A stretch of 6,047 nucleotides of DNA from an uncultured Bacilli bacterium (GTDB lineage Bacteria; Bacillota_I; Bacilli_A; RF39; UBA660): positions 1 to 6,047 of the forward strand of contig CALWAA010000069.1 in assembly GCA_944372725.1 (NCBI GenBank), written 5' to 3'. Below, one piece after another: positions 1 through 5,784 of this stretch. The notes under the pieces are model-generated. The model saw only the letters and a program-made list of their open reading frames with translations. It was not told where the DNA came from and did not search any database. Within the stretch, counting starts at the first letter, position 1; each line of letters opens with the position of its first letter. The position numbers and the translations under genes are program-made.

Positions 1-2
1 GA

Positions 3-8
3 TATAAT
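3..8 (+). promoter_or_regulatory. Possible -10 element upstream of the first small membrane protein
   Basis: A perfect TATAAT lies 20 nt before the ATG at 29. Any -35 element would be outside the window. Transcription would begin around position 15, almost at the Shine-Dalgarno. That is unusually tight, but the gene at 347 has the same layout. In such an AT-rich sequence a chance match is possible. Confidence 0.35.
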
Positions 9-28
9 TAATAATAGGAGAAACGATT

Positions 29-295
29 ATGAAAAAAGTACAAAAAGGCGATGTTATTAAAGTTATAGTTTTGGCTATTATTATTATTTGGATTATTATA
101 TTCTTTATTGATTATTTTAGAGCTAGACAATCTAAAACACCAATTTTCTGTATCTCTGAACAGACAAAAGAATATGATGATGGTACGGTTTATTCTTGTA
201 CTGGTCTTGGTTATAAAATGTATAAGTATGACCGTTCTAGTATTGATGCCAGTATTGAATTTGGACCATTCTTTATTAAAGAGAGAACTGAATAG
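29..295 (+). CDS. Small membrane-anchored protein of unknown function (88 aa)
   Basis: I cannot assign a named family. The start is ATG with AGGAG at 16-20, 8 nt upstream. The protein has a short basic N-terminus (MKKVQKGD), one very hydrophobic Ile-rich segment at about residues 9-30, then the basic stretch RARQSK. After that comes a polar domain of about 50 residues containing PIFC (Cys41), DGTVYSC (Cys57), GLGYK (59-63) and a FGPFF-like end (78-82). One membrane span with two cysteines beyond it suggests an anchored domain, possibly disulfide-bonded if it faces outward. The basic residues after the span make the topology ambiguous. The PIFC ... GLGYK ... FG.FF pattern resembles short hypothetical proteins I recall from Bacillota, but that is memory and not a search. 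The gene ends in its own terminator, so it is probably a separate unit from the pair downstream. Confidence 0.75.
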   Translation: MKKVQKGDVIKVIVLAIIIIWIIIFFIDYFRARQSKTPIFCISEQTKEYDDGTVYSCTGLGYKMYKYDRSSIDASIEFGPFFIKERTE

Positions 296-306
296 TTCTT
301 TTTTTT
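284..306 (+). terminator. Rho-independent terminator overlapping the stop codon of the 88-aa gene
   Basis: AGAACT (284-289) pairs with AGTTCT (294-299) around the 4-nt loop GAAT. Seven T residues follow (300-306). The stop codon TAG (293-295) lies in the loop and descending arm, so the terminator takes up the end of the coding sequence. The stem is short and only moderately G+C-rich, but the geometry is typical. Confidence 0.75.
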
Positions 307-324
307 CTTTCGTTGTGTTATAAT
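296..324 (+). promoter_or_regulatory. Extended -10 promoter for the prepilin-like gene pair
   Basis: TATAAT at 319-324 is preceded by TG at 316-317, an extended -10. The -35 position at 17-bp spacing (296-301, TTCTTT) is poor and falls inside the previous gene's terminator, so the TG motif probably carries recognition. The predicted transcript starts near 331, just before the Shine-Dalgarno at 334-338. Confidence 0.6.
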
Positions 325-333
325 AGTTTTATT

Positions 334-338
334 GGAGG
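334..338 (+). promoter_or_regulatory. Shine-Dalgarno that decides the start at 347
   Basis: GGAGG lies 8 nt before the ATG at 347. An in-frame TTG at 332 would put this ribosome site inside the coding sequence and has no site of its own, so 347 is the better start. Confidence 0.8.
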
Positions 339-346
339 AATATTTT

Positions 347-745
347 ATGCTTAATAAACATGGCTGGGGATTAAAAGAAATGTTAGTTCTTTCAGGTATA
401 TTACTATTGTTTTTAATTATTGCAATATATTATATTTTTACATTTTATAAGGAAATGGGTAGAGAAGTAACTACTACTTATTATCATGATTTAGAAGATG
501 ATTTGGAAGATAGTGCTAGAGTATATGTTCAAGATTATTATGATGGTAATTTAAATAGTGATGGACTTACTATTACAAGAAGTTTACTTCGCTCTTATGA
601 TTTAGATGTAACACTTAGAGATAGAGATGGCCATGTATGTAGTGGTTATGTTATAGCTAGTCGTACGCAAGGGGAAGATACTTATCAAGCATATATTTCA
701 TGTTCTGATTATACAACTGAGGGATTTGAGGATTGGAGAAGCTAG
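347..745 (+). CDS. Type IV prepilin-like membrane-anchored protein (132 aa)
   Basis: No close named family is recognised. The N-terminus reads MLNKHG, then WGLKE, then a hydrophobic run to about residue 33. This matches the class III (prepilin) signal: a short basic leader, Gly6 as -1, Glu11 as +5, and a long hydrophobic helix. In known pilins and pseudopilins a prepilin peptidase cuts after that Gly and the helix packs into a filament. Lys at +4 is atypical. An acidic helical stretch follows (about 45-65, LEDDLEDSARVYVQDYY). The C-terminal domain has Cys98 in VCSGYV, Cys119 in YISC and then YTTEGF, and the two cysteines could form a disulfide outside the cell. The protein next door is a paralogue over the C-terminal two thirds. 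No pilus ATPase, platform protein or prepilin peptidase is in the window, so the pilin role is an inference. It could simply be an N-terminally anchored surface protein. Confidence 0.7.
   Translation: MLNKHGWGLKEMLVLSGILLLFLIIAIYYIFTFYKEMGREVTTTYYHDLEDDLEDSARVYVQDYYDGNLNSDGLTITRSLLRSYDLDVTLRDRDGHVCSGYVIASRTQGEDTYQAYISCSDYTTEGFEDWRS
735..738 (+). promoter_or_regulatory. Shine-Dalgarno inside the upstream gene, selecting the GTG start at 745
   Basis: GGAG within the last codons of the upstream gene lies 6 nt before GTG at 745-747. The alternative in-frame TTG at 733 overlaps this site and has none of its own. The GTG shares one base with the upstream TAG stop, an arrangement typical of translational coupling. 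Confidence 0.7.
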
Positions 746-1098
746 TGAAAAAGACGAAGATATTATTTATTATTTGGGCAATTATTGTTCTTATTATTAT
801 TGGTTTATTAACTGCTCTTGGCTTTATTTTAGAAAATAGATACGAAAAGTATAAAGAGTTAGAAGATAAATTGGTTAGTAGTGCTAAAGAATATGCTCAT
901 AGTGAGATATTATTAGAAGAAGGAGAGTTTATTGTTACAACAGAAGAATTAATAGAACAAGAATATTTAGATTCTTTGGAAGTAGATGATGATGTTTGTC
1001 AGGGTTATGTTGTAATTACTAATGATGGTACTTATGAATATGCTCCTTATATTACTTGTAAGGGTTATACAACTAGGAATTTTCTAGAAAATAAATAA
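745..1098 (+). CDS. Membrane-anchored paralogue of the prepilin-like protein (117 aa)
   Basis: The function is unknown. It begins at GTG, overlapping the previous stop by one base, so the two genes are co-transcribed and probably translationally coupled. After the basic start (MKKTK) there is one membrane span at about residues 6-29. An acidic, probably helical stretch follows (30-60, with YEKYKELEDKLVSSAKEY). The C-terminal domain has VCQGYV (Cys85), YITC (Cys105) and YTTRNF (108-113). The aligned blocks [YH/YK]-x-LED-x-L-x-x-SA, V-C-x-GYV and YI-x-C-x-x-YTT-x-x-F show common descent with the upstream protein. Unlike its neighbour it lacks a Gly followed by Glu at +5, so it should not be a prepilin peptidase substrate. 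Its span probably works as an uncleaved signal anchor with the domain outside. A plausible role is as a partner or minor component for the upstream protein, which is an inference from pairing alone. Confidence 0.7.
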   Translation: MKKTKILFIIWAIIVLIIIGLLTALGFILENRYEKYKELEDKLVSSAKEYAHSEILLEEGEFIVTTEELIEQEYLDSLEVDDDVCQGYVVITNDGTYEYAPYITCKGYTTRNFLENK

Positions 1099-1121
1099 GA
1101 ACGGTTTGTCCGTCTTTTATT
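1094..1121. terminator. Probable bidirectional terminator between convergent genes
   Basis: An imperfect hairpin has core arms CGG (1102-1104) and CCG (1110-1112) around TTTGT. It extends through AAGA (1097-1100) paired with TCTT (1113-1116), with one bulged base. T-rich sequence follows on both strands. Only 18 bp separate the two opposing stop codons (1096-1098 and 1117-1119), and the hairpin overlaps the first and abuts the second. One shared terminator for both transcripts is the simplest reading, although the T tracts are interrupted. Confidence 0.55.
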
Positions 1122-3666
1122 CTGTTCTTAAAGCTTCTACTGGGTCTTTTTTGCTTGCCATTTTGGCAGGTAGTAATCCGGCAATTACAGTTAGTAATAT
1201 GCTTATTACAACAAGTATGATTGCTCCAACAATTGGTAGATGGGCAATAGATGAGACGCCAGCTAAACTATTAATAATCGCGTTAATTGGGATATTTAAT
1301 ATTACGGTTATTATAATACCTAATAATCCAGCTGATAAACCAATAATTAAGGTTTCAGCATTAAATACTCTGGAAATATCTTTTTTAGATGCACCAATAC
1401 TTCTTAAGATGCCTATTTCTTTAGTTCTTTCTAATACACTAATATAAGTAATTATACCAATCATAATGGATGATACGACAAGAGATATGCTAACAAATCC
1501 CATTAATACATAACTAATAATATCGATAATGCTTGATACACCACTCATCATGACTTTGATAATATCGGTATAAGTAATTTGGTTTTCTTCAGTAGTATTA
1601 TTGTTATATTCTGTGATTAAATCAGCTAAAGCTTCTTTGGAATCAAAATCTTTGGCATAAATATTAATTGTGCTAGGACTATCTAAATCAACAATACCTA
1701 ACTTTTCTAAATTTGATTCATATGTGGCACTTGCATTTTCTTTATAATTAGCAATTATTTCAGCTAGTTCACTTTGAGATAAAGTAGCTAAATAAGCTTG
1801 TTCTTCTTTACTTAAATTGTTAATATCAAATTCTTCATTGCTAAATTCTTTGTTGGTGAAAACATTGATATTTTTATTTGCTAATTGCTCTTTGACAATT
1901 TCACTTTCGTTAATTTCCTTAATTACATATTCGGTTAAGTCTTTGGTGTACCATACGCCTCCATAGTTATTCGTTGTAATTGTTTCTTCTTTAGGCTTAA
2001 TAATACCAACTACTTCAAGTTCTAGCGCATCACTTAAAAGATTATTAACATATTCTTCATTATTAGAGTTATCAATCCATAAGTTACTTTCTTTGGCGTA
2101 ATAATCAGTATTTAATAATACTTTAAATTTAGTATCTAATAATTCATCATATGTGTAACTTAATTCTTCTAAGTTTGTTACTTCTTCGCCTTTTAACATT
2201 GCATTGTAATTATTTACTAGTTCTTCGCTGTCAAGTAAGCCAATCGAATATAAAGTATAGTCACTAATATAGTTATCTTTATTTACTACTAGGACTACTT
2301 CATTATATTCTTTTGGAAGACGACCGGCTAAACACTCGTATTGGTCTTTTATTAGTTCTTCATTGTCTAACATTTCATTAAAAGCATTGTAAGAGCTTGT
2401 GCCACTAGAAAACATACTTCCTATTTCATTCATTGATTCAAATCCAAGTTCATTCATGATTTGGTCAGGGTTTACTTGGGTGTAAACATCATCATTTTCT
2501 TTATAAATATTTAAATTTAAATTATAAGAATATTGAATAGCATTGGCATATTTATTAAATGTATTACTATTCTCATTAATATAGGATTTAAAAGCTTCTA
2601 AGTTGTTTCTTTTTGCACCACTGCTCATTAAGTTTAGCATGTCATTTGTTATATTCATAGAATGAATTTTATCATCATTATAATTTTCATAAGTGTTTCC
2701 ACTATCTATGGCAGCATTTAATAATTCGCCGGTATCCATTGTTGTTTCTTGGAGGGTAATAGGATAACTTGATAAAGTGTCCTCTTCTACTTTGTTAATA
2801 TAGTTTTGCATACCACTTGATAGTGACATGATTAAAGCAATACCAATAATACCGATAGAACCAGCAAAAGCAGTTAAGATTGTTCTTCCTTTTTTGGTTA
2901 ATAAATTATTTAAGCTTAAGGATAAAGCTGTTAGGAATGACATGCTTGTTTTTCCAGTTTTGTTTTTACTTTTCTTTTCTTCAACCCCATCATAAGGTTT
3001 GGAATCGTCAGTTACTTGTCCATCTAGTAATTTAATAATTCTAGTTGAATATTTTTCGGCTAAATCAGGATTGTGGGTAACCATGATAACTAATTTGGTT
3101 TTCGATATTTCTTTTAATAGTTCCATGATTTGGACACTTGTTTTGGTATCTAGGGCTCCGGTTGGCTCATCCGCGAGTAAAATATCAGGGTTTCCAACTA
3201 GGGCTCTAGCTATGGCAACCCTTTGCATTTGGCCACCACTCATTTGATTTGGTTTTTTATGTATTTGGTCTTCAAGTCCTACATCTTTTAAAGCCTCTAG
3301 GGCTCTTTTTCTTCTTTCAGTTTTGCTTATTCCAGCTAGAGTTAAAGCAAGTTCTACATTGGCTAAGACTGTTTGATGGGGAATTAAATTATAGTTTTGA
3401 AAAACAAAACCAATACTATGATTACGATAAGTATCCCAATCTTTGTCTTTAAAATTCTTGGTGGATTTCCCATTAATGATTAAATCACCAGTTGTATATT
3501 GGTCCAAGCCACCAATAATATTTAAAAGCGTTGTTTTTCCACACCCTGATGGACCTAAAATACTTACAAACTCAGTTTCACGAAATTTTAAATCAATTCC
3601 TTTTAAGGCACTCACACTATTTGTACCACTTAAGTACTTTTTGGTTATCTTTTTTAGTTCTAACAT
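1117..3666 (-). CDS. MacB/FtsX-type ABC transporter, fused ATPase and permease (849 aa)
   Basis: This is a complete ATP-driven membrane protein of the MacB-like (type VII) class. The ATPase domain (about 1-220) has Walker A GPSGCGKT (38-45), Q-loop Gln90, signature MSGGQ (142-146), Walker B ILLADE (162-167, catalytic Glu167), GALD D-loop (170-173) and switch His198, so it should be active. A charged linker (about 221-240) leads to membrane span 1 (about 262-284). An extracellular domain of roughly 430 residues follows, rich in Asn, Glu, Asp and Tyr. Spans 2-4 lie at about 718-743, 773-793 and 812-832, with the FtsX-type coupling motif ERTKEIGILRSIGAS at 746-760. The order ATPase-span-large domain-three spans is that of MacB. 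Family members usually work as homodimers that transmit ATPase motion to the outside, in peptide or antibiotic export, resistance or envelope processes. The substrate here is unknown. The start is ATG with AAAGG 7 nt upstream. It stands alone, with no accessory protein or two-component system in view. Confidence 0.93.
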   Translation of the reverse strand: MLELKKITKKYLSGTNSVSALKGIDLKFRETEFVSILGPSGCGKTTLLNIIGGLDQYTTGDLIINGKSTKNFKDKDWDTYRNHSIGFVFQNYNLIPHQTVLANVELALTLAGISKTERRKRALEALKDVGLEDQIHKKPNQMSGGQMQRVAIARALVGNPDILLADEPTGALDTKTSVQIMELLKEISKTKLVIMVTHNPDLAEKYSTRIIKLLDGQVTDDSKPYDGVEEKKSKNKTGKTSMSFLTALSLSLNNLLTKKGRTILTAFAGSIGIIGIALIMSLSSGMQNYINKVEEDTLSSYPITLQETTMDTGELLNAAIDSGNTYENYNDDKIHSMNITNDMLNLMSSGAKRNNLEAFKSYINENSNTFNKYANAIQYSYNLNLNIYKENDDVYTQVNPDQIMNELGFESMNEIGSMFSSGTSSYNAFNEMLDNEELIKDQYECLAGRLPKEYNEVVLVVNKDNYISDYTLYSIGLLDSEELVNNYNAMLKGEEVTNLEELSYTYDELLDTKFKVLLNTDYYAKESNLWIDNSNNEEYVNNLLSDALELEVVGIIKPKEETITTNNYGGVWYTKDLTEYVIKEINESEIVKEQLANKNINVFTNKEFSNEEFDINNLSKEEQAYLATLSQSELAEIIANYKENASATYESNLEKLGIVDLDSPSTINIYAKDFDSKEALADLITEYNNNTTEENQITYTDIIKVMMSGVSSIIDIISYVLMGFVSISLVVSSIMIGIITYISVLERTKEIGILRSIGASKKDISRVFNAETLIIGLSAGLLGIIITVILNIPINAIINSLAGVSSIAHLPIVGAIILVVISILLTVIAGLLPAKMASKKDPVEALRTE

Positions 3667-3697
3667 ATTTATTCCTTTCCTTTAAAGATACATTAAG

Positions 3698-3726
3698 ATT
3701 ATATGAAATTTAGGATAATTAGTCAA
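3698..3726 (-). promoter_or_regulatory. Sigma-A-type promoter of the ABC transporter gene
   Basis: On the minus strand, TTGACT (3726-3721) and TATAAT (3703-3698) are 17 bp apart, close to consensus. Transcription would start near 3691, leaving a 5' leader of about 25 nt with the ribosome site at 3678-3674. No operator-like repeat is evident, so expression may be constitutive. Confidence 0.8.
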
Positions 3727-3794
3727 TCAAATAAGAAGGTTTTTGTTTCTTTATTTATTTAGTTGTTAAAAAATTTTACTAGCTATACTTTTGC

Positions 3795-3824
3795 TTGATT
3801 TATATAGCGAACATTTGTTATAAT
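3795..3824 (+). promoter_or_regulatory. dinD promoter
   Basis: TTGATT (3795-3800) and TATAAT (3819-3824) are separated by 18 bp, with an extended TG at 3816-3817. The predicted start is near 3831, giving a leader of about 33 nt ending in the strong Shine-Dalgarno GGGGAGG (3850-3856), 7 nt before the ATG. A LexA-type operator lies across the spacer and the -10 element. Confidence 0.75.
3808..3821 (+). promoter_or_regulatory. Near-consensus Gram-positive LexA (DinR) SOS box
   Basis: The sequence CGAACATTTGTTAT matches the Bacillota SOS box (CGAAC-N4-GTTCG type). The left half-site is perfect, the 4-nt spacing is right and GTT is present in the right half; only its last two bases differ. It lies between -35 and -10 and covers the first bases of the -10, where bound LexA would block RNA polymerase. 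The gene it precedes belongs to a family first defined as damage-inducible, which supports the call independently. Confidence 0.75.
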
Positions 3825-3863
3825 GATGCTATAGAAAATATATTATTCAGGGGAGGAATAAAA

Positions 3864-4745
3864 ATGAATGAATTAGAACAATATCGGGAAAGAATGTTTG
3901 ATGAAATTAGGCATGTTGATGAAGAAGGAAGAGAGTTTTGGTATGCTAGAGAGCTTGCAAAAGTTCTAGAATATAAGCGGTGGGATAAATTTAAAAATGT
4001 AATAAATAAAGCACTAGTTTCTTGTAGTAATAGTGAAAATATTGTAGATAACCATTTTTCCCAATTGGGAAGAATGGTATCTCTTGGTTCTGATGCTTTA
4101 AGAGAGGTTAGTGATTATAAATTATCGCGTTATGCTTGTTACTTAATTACACAAAATGCCGATTCTAGTAAAAGAGAGGTTGCTTTAGGTCAAACTTATT
4201 TTGCTATGCAAACGAGAAAGCAAGAAATATTAGAAAAGAATTATGAAGATTTAACCGAAACGGAAAAGAGATTTTATAAAAGAGAGAAGATAAGAAGGAA
4301 AAATTTAGTTCTTAATAAGGCTGCTAGAGATGCGGGAGTTAAGAATTTTGATAAATTTCATAATGCTGGTTATAAAGGACTATATAATGGTGAGACTGCA
4401 AATGATATAGCAAAAAGAAAAGGGCTTCGATATCGTGAAGATATCCTAGATAATATGGGAAGTGATGAATTAGCGGCTAATGAATTTCGTATTTCTCTTG
4501 CTAGTCAAAAACTTAAAAATGAAAATATACAGGGAGAAGCTAATGCTAATCATGCTCACTTTGAAGTAGGTAGTATTGTAAGAGAAGCTATTATTGAGGC
4601 AGGTGGTACTGTTCCTGAGAAGCTTCCAACTCCTGAAAAATCCTTAAAGGAACTTAAGAAAGAAGAATTAAAGAAAATAGATGGTGGTATGTTTGGCAAT
4701 AGTTTTAAAAATTATATAAGTAGATTTTATAATTTTAATAATTGA
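3864..4745 (+). CDS. dinD: DinD, DNA-damage-inducible protein D (BRO-N family, 293 aa)
   Basis: It is recognised by close resemblance to E. coli DinD (about 274 aa). The matching blocks are LSRYACYLITQNAD (88-101 region), GQTYFAMQTR (109-118), the HNAGYKGLYNG block (166-176), RKGL with DNMGSDELAANEFR (196-209), HFEVG near 232-236 and LPTPEKSLKEL (254-264). The N-terminal part, with EFWYARELAKVLEY (25-37), is the BRO-N-type domain shared with phage antirepressor-like proteins. In E. coli, DinD is SOS-induced and inhibits RecA filament activity, acting on DNA in the cytoplasm; a similar role is inferred here. The ATG at 3864 is chosen because GGAGG lies 7 nt upstream. In-frame codons back to 3795 fall in the promoter. 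A tail of about 30 residues runs past the LPTP block, longer than in E. coli. The TGA stop lies inside one copy of a 19-bp repeat. No lexA or other repair gene is adjacent. Confidence 0.93.
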   Translation: MNELEQYRERMFDEIRHVDEEGREFWYARELAKVLEYKRWDKFKNVINKALVSCSNSENIVDNHFSQLGRMVSLGSDALREVSDYKLSRYACYLITQNADSSKREVALGQTYFAMQTRKQEILEKNYEDLTETEKRFYKREKIRRKNLVLNKAARDAGVKNFDKFHNAGYKGLYNGETANDIAKRKGLRYREDILDNMGSDELAANEFRISLASQKLKNENIQGEANANHAHFEVGSIVREAIIEAGGTVPEKLPTPEKSLKELKKEELKKIDGGMFGNSFKNYISRFYNFNN

Positions 4746-4760
4746 TGCAAAAAGCTGTTA
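4742..4760 (+). repeat. 19-bp direct repeat, copy 1 (at the dinD stop)
   Basis: TTGATGCAAAAAGCTGTTA begins at the last bases of dinD, includes its TGA stop and runs into the intergenic region. An exact copy is at 4874-4892, 132 bp downstream in the same orientation. Identity ends sharply at both sides. Confidence 0.85.
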
Positions 4761-4770
4761 ACACTATCTC

Positions 4771-4802
4771 TTGACAAAATTAGAGTGCGTATGTAATATA
4801 AT
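4771..4802 (+). promoter_or_regulatory. Promoter of the 317-aa hypothetical gene
   Basis: A perfect -35 TTGACA (4771-4776) is followed by overlapping -10 candidates: TAATAT (4794-4799, 17-bp spacing) or TATAAT (4797-4802, 20-bp spacing). The gene is therefore probably transcribed independently of dinD. No SOS-box-like sequence (GAAC-N4-GTTC) is seen here. Confidence 0.7.
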
Positions 4803-4830
4803 AGTAAATTTGGCAAGGAGATAATATTTT

Positions 4831-5784
4831 ATGAATAAATTTGAGTTAGATAAAGTAATGGAATGTTTAGGTTTTGATGCAAAAAGCTGTTATGAAATAA
4901 ATGGATGTAAATACTATCATGATGGTAGGTATTTTACAATTGTTAAGGGGAAAACCCCATATGAATTAGCCCTATTAATAAGAAACAAATATGATAATGA
5001 CATATATAAAATAAGAGTAAATGGCAGTCATGAGTCAGAAATTCCACGTGGAGATATTTATACATACCATATTGATACAATAGAAGGATTAGTGGTATTT
5101 TTACTAGAAGCACAAGATTATTATTTTAAATCTCAAGAAAACTCAAAAGATATTGAACAATTTTTACATTTGGTTTATTCTAAAATATTACAAGGTGTTA
5201 ATCCAAATATAAGTATACATGATTGGATGTTAAACAATGAAAATAGAAAAAGATACTTTGAAACAGTATTAAATATAAGCACTTGTCTGGATTTTAAATT
5301 AAGGAAAAAAATTGAGAGTTTTGATAATATAGTGAACCCTTTTTGTAATTATGATTTAGATTTGAATAATTCTAAATTTGTTGCTAGAGGTAATGATTCT
5401 CAAGGTAATAATTGGTTTTCTCTTGCTGATAAAGATAGTGGAATAACTTTGACTACTATACGAAATGCTCTTGGATTTGTAATTAAATTATGTGTACCAT
5501 CTGATGCACCATATGAAATGACCGTTTATCACTATTTTGATAAAAATGGTGAAGTAATTGCTTTTGAAAAATATGATGAATCTGGACTAAGTAGAATAGA
5601 ATATAATTTAACTAATTCTTCTTTTGGAGAGTATTATGGAATCAAACACGCTGCAACTGTAAAGGATAAAAAATTTGTTATTGAAAATTTAGGTAAATGT
5701 ATTACATTAGCAAGTGATGTGGTAAGAAAGAATGTTGGAATTAGTTTGACTAACCAAAAGATATTAAAAAGAAATAAGAAATGA
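4831..5784 (+). CDS. Hypothetical soluble protein (317 aa)
   Basis: I do not recognise this protein. The start is ATG with AAGGAG at 4815-4820, 10 nt upstream. No signal peptide or membrane span is visible, so it is probably cytoplasmic. The N-terminal third (about 1-100) is Tyr-rich with short alternating strands (YYHDGRYFTIV, IYKIRVNG) and ends in a helical-looking stretch EGLVVFLLEAQDYYF (85-99). The middle (105-165) looks helical. The C-terminal part (about 180-290) is again strand-like, with NNWFSLADKDSG, a YHYFDKNGEVIAFEKYDESG stretch and GEYYGIKHAATV. The tail is basic (KILKRNKK). No metal-binding, nuclease or nucleotide-binding motif stands out. By hand count 14 of its 26 Ile codons are ATA, against 6 of 22 in the two small genes at 347-1098, which hints at a different origin. 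It carries copy 2 of the 19-bp repeat at residues 15-21. Confidence 0.8.
   Translation: MNKFELDKVMECLGFDAKSCYEINGCKYYHDGRYFTIVKGKTPYELALLIRNKYDNDIYKIRVNGSHESEIPRGDIYTYHIDTIEGLVVFLLEAQDYYFKSQENSKDIEQFLHLVYSKILQGVNPNISIHDWMLNNENRKRYFETVLNISTCLDFKLRKKIESFDNIVNPFCNYDLDLNNSKFVARGNDSQGNNWFSLADKDSGITLTTIRNALGFVIKLCVPSDAPYEMTVYHYFDKNGEVIAFEKYDESGLSRIEYNLTNSSFGEYYGIKHAATVKDKKFVIENLGKCITLASDVVRKNVGISLTNQKILKRNKK
4874..4892 (+). repeat. 19-bp direct repeat, copy 2 (inside the 317-aa gene)
   Basis: This is an exact copy of 4742-4760, coding for FDAKSCY (residues 15-21). Read in the same frame, copy 1 would give DAKSC and then an immediate stop, so copy 1 is non-coding apart from the dinD stop. This copy is the one with coding context and may be the source. 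Confidence 0.85.

Noticed and set aside
332..346. Upstream TTG start giving a 137-aa version of the prepilin-like protein
   Set aside because: The Shine-Dalgarno GGAGG would fall inside the coding sequence. ATG at 347 has ideal spacing and gives a normal short prepilin-type leader.
733..744. TTG start giving a 121-aa version of the second paralogue
   Set aside because: It has no ribosome site of its own and overlaps the GGAG that serves GTG at 745.
1106..1447. Plus-strand ORF over the ABC transporter C-terminus, and others at 2999-3247, 3249-3452, 3443-3685 and 3531-3713
   Set aside because: These are antisense shadows of a well-supported ABC transporter gene; their residues mirror its hydrophobic segments and none has a convincing ribosome site.
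3727..3794. Regulatory RNA or riboswitch between the divergent ABC and dinD genes
   Set aside because: The stretch is AT-rich with no stable stem, and both mapped leaders are too short to hold a riboswitch.
3795..3863. 23-residue N-terminal extension of DinD
   Set aside because: It would be encoded by the -35, operator, -10 and leader. DinD homology begins only after the ATG at 3864.
4743..4801. UGA read as tryptophan, extending DinD past 4745
   Set aside because: The orphan gene also ends in TGA, tryptophan is TGG throughout, and the extension would run into the next promoter.
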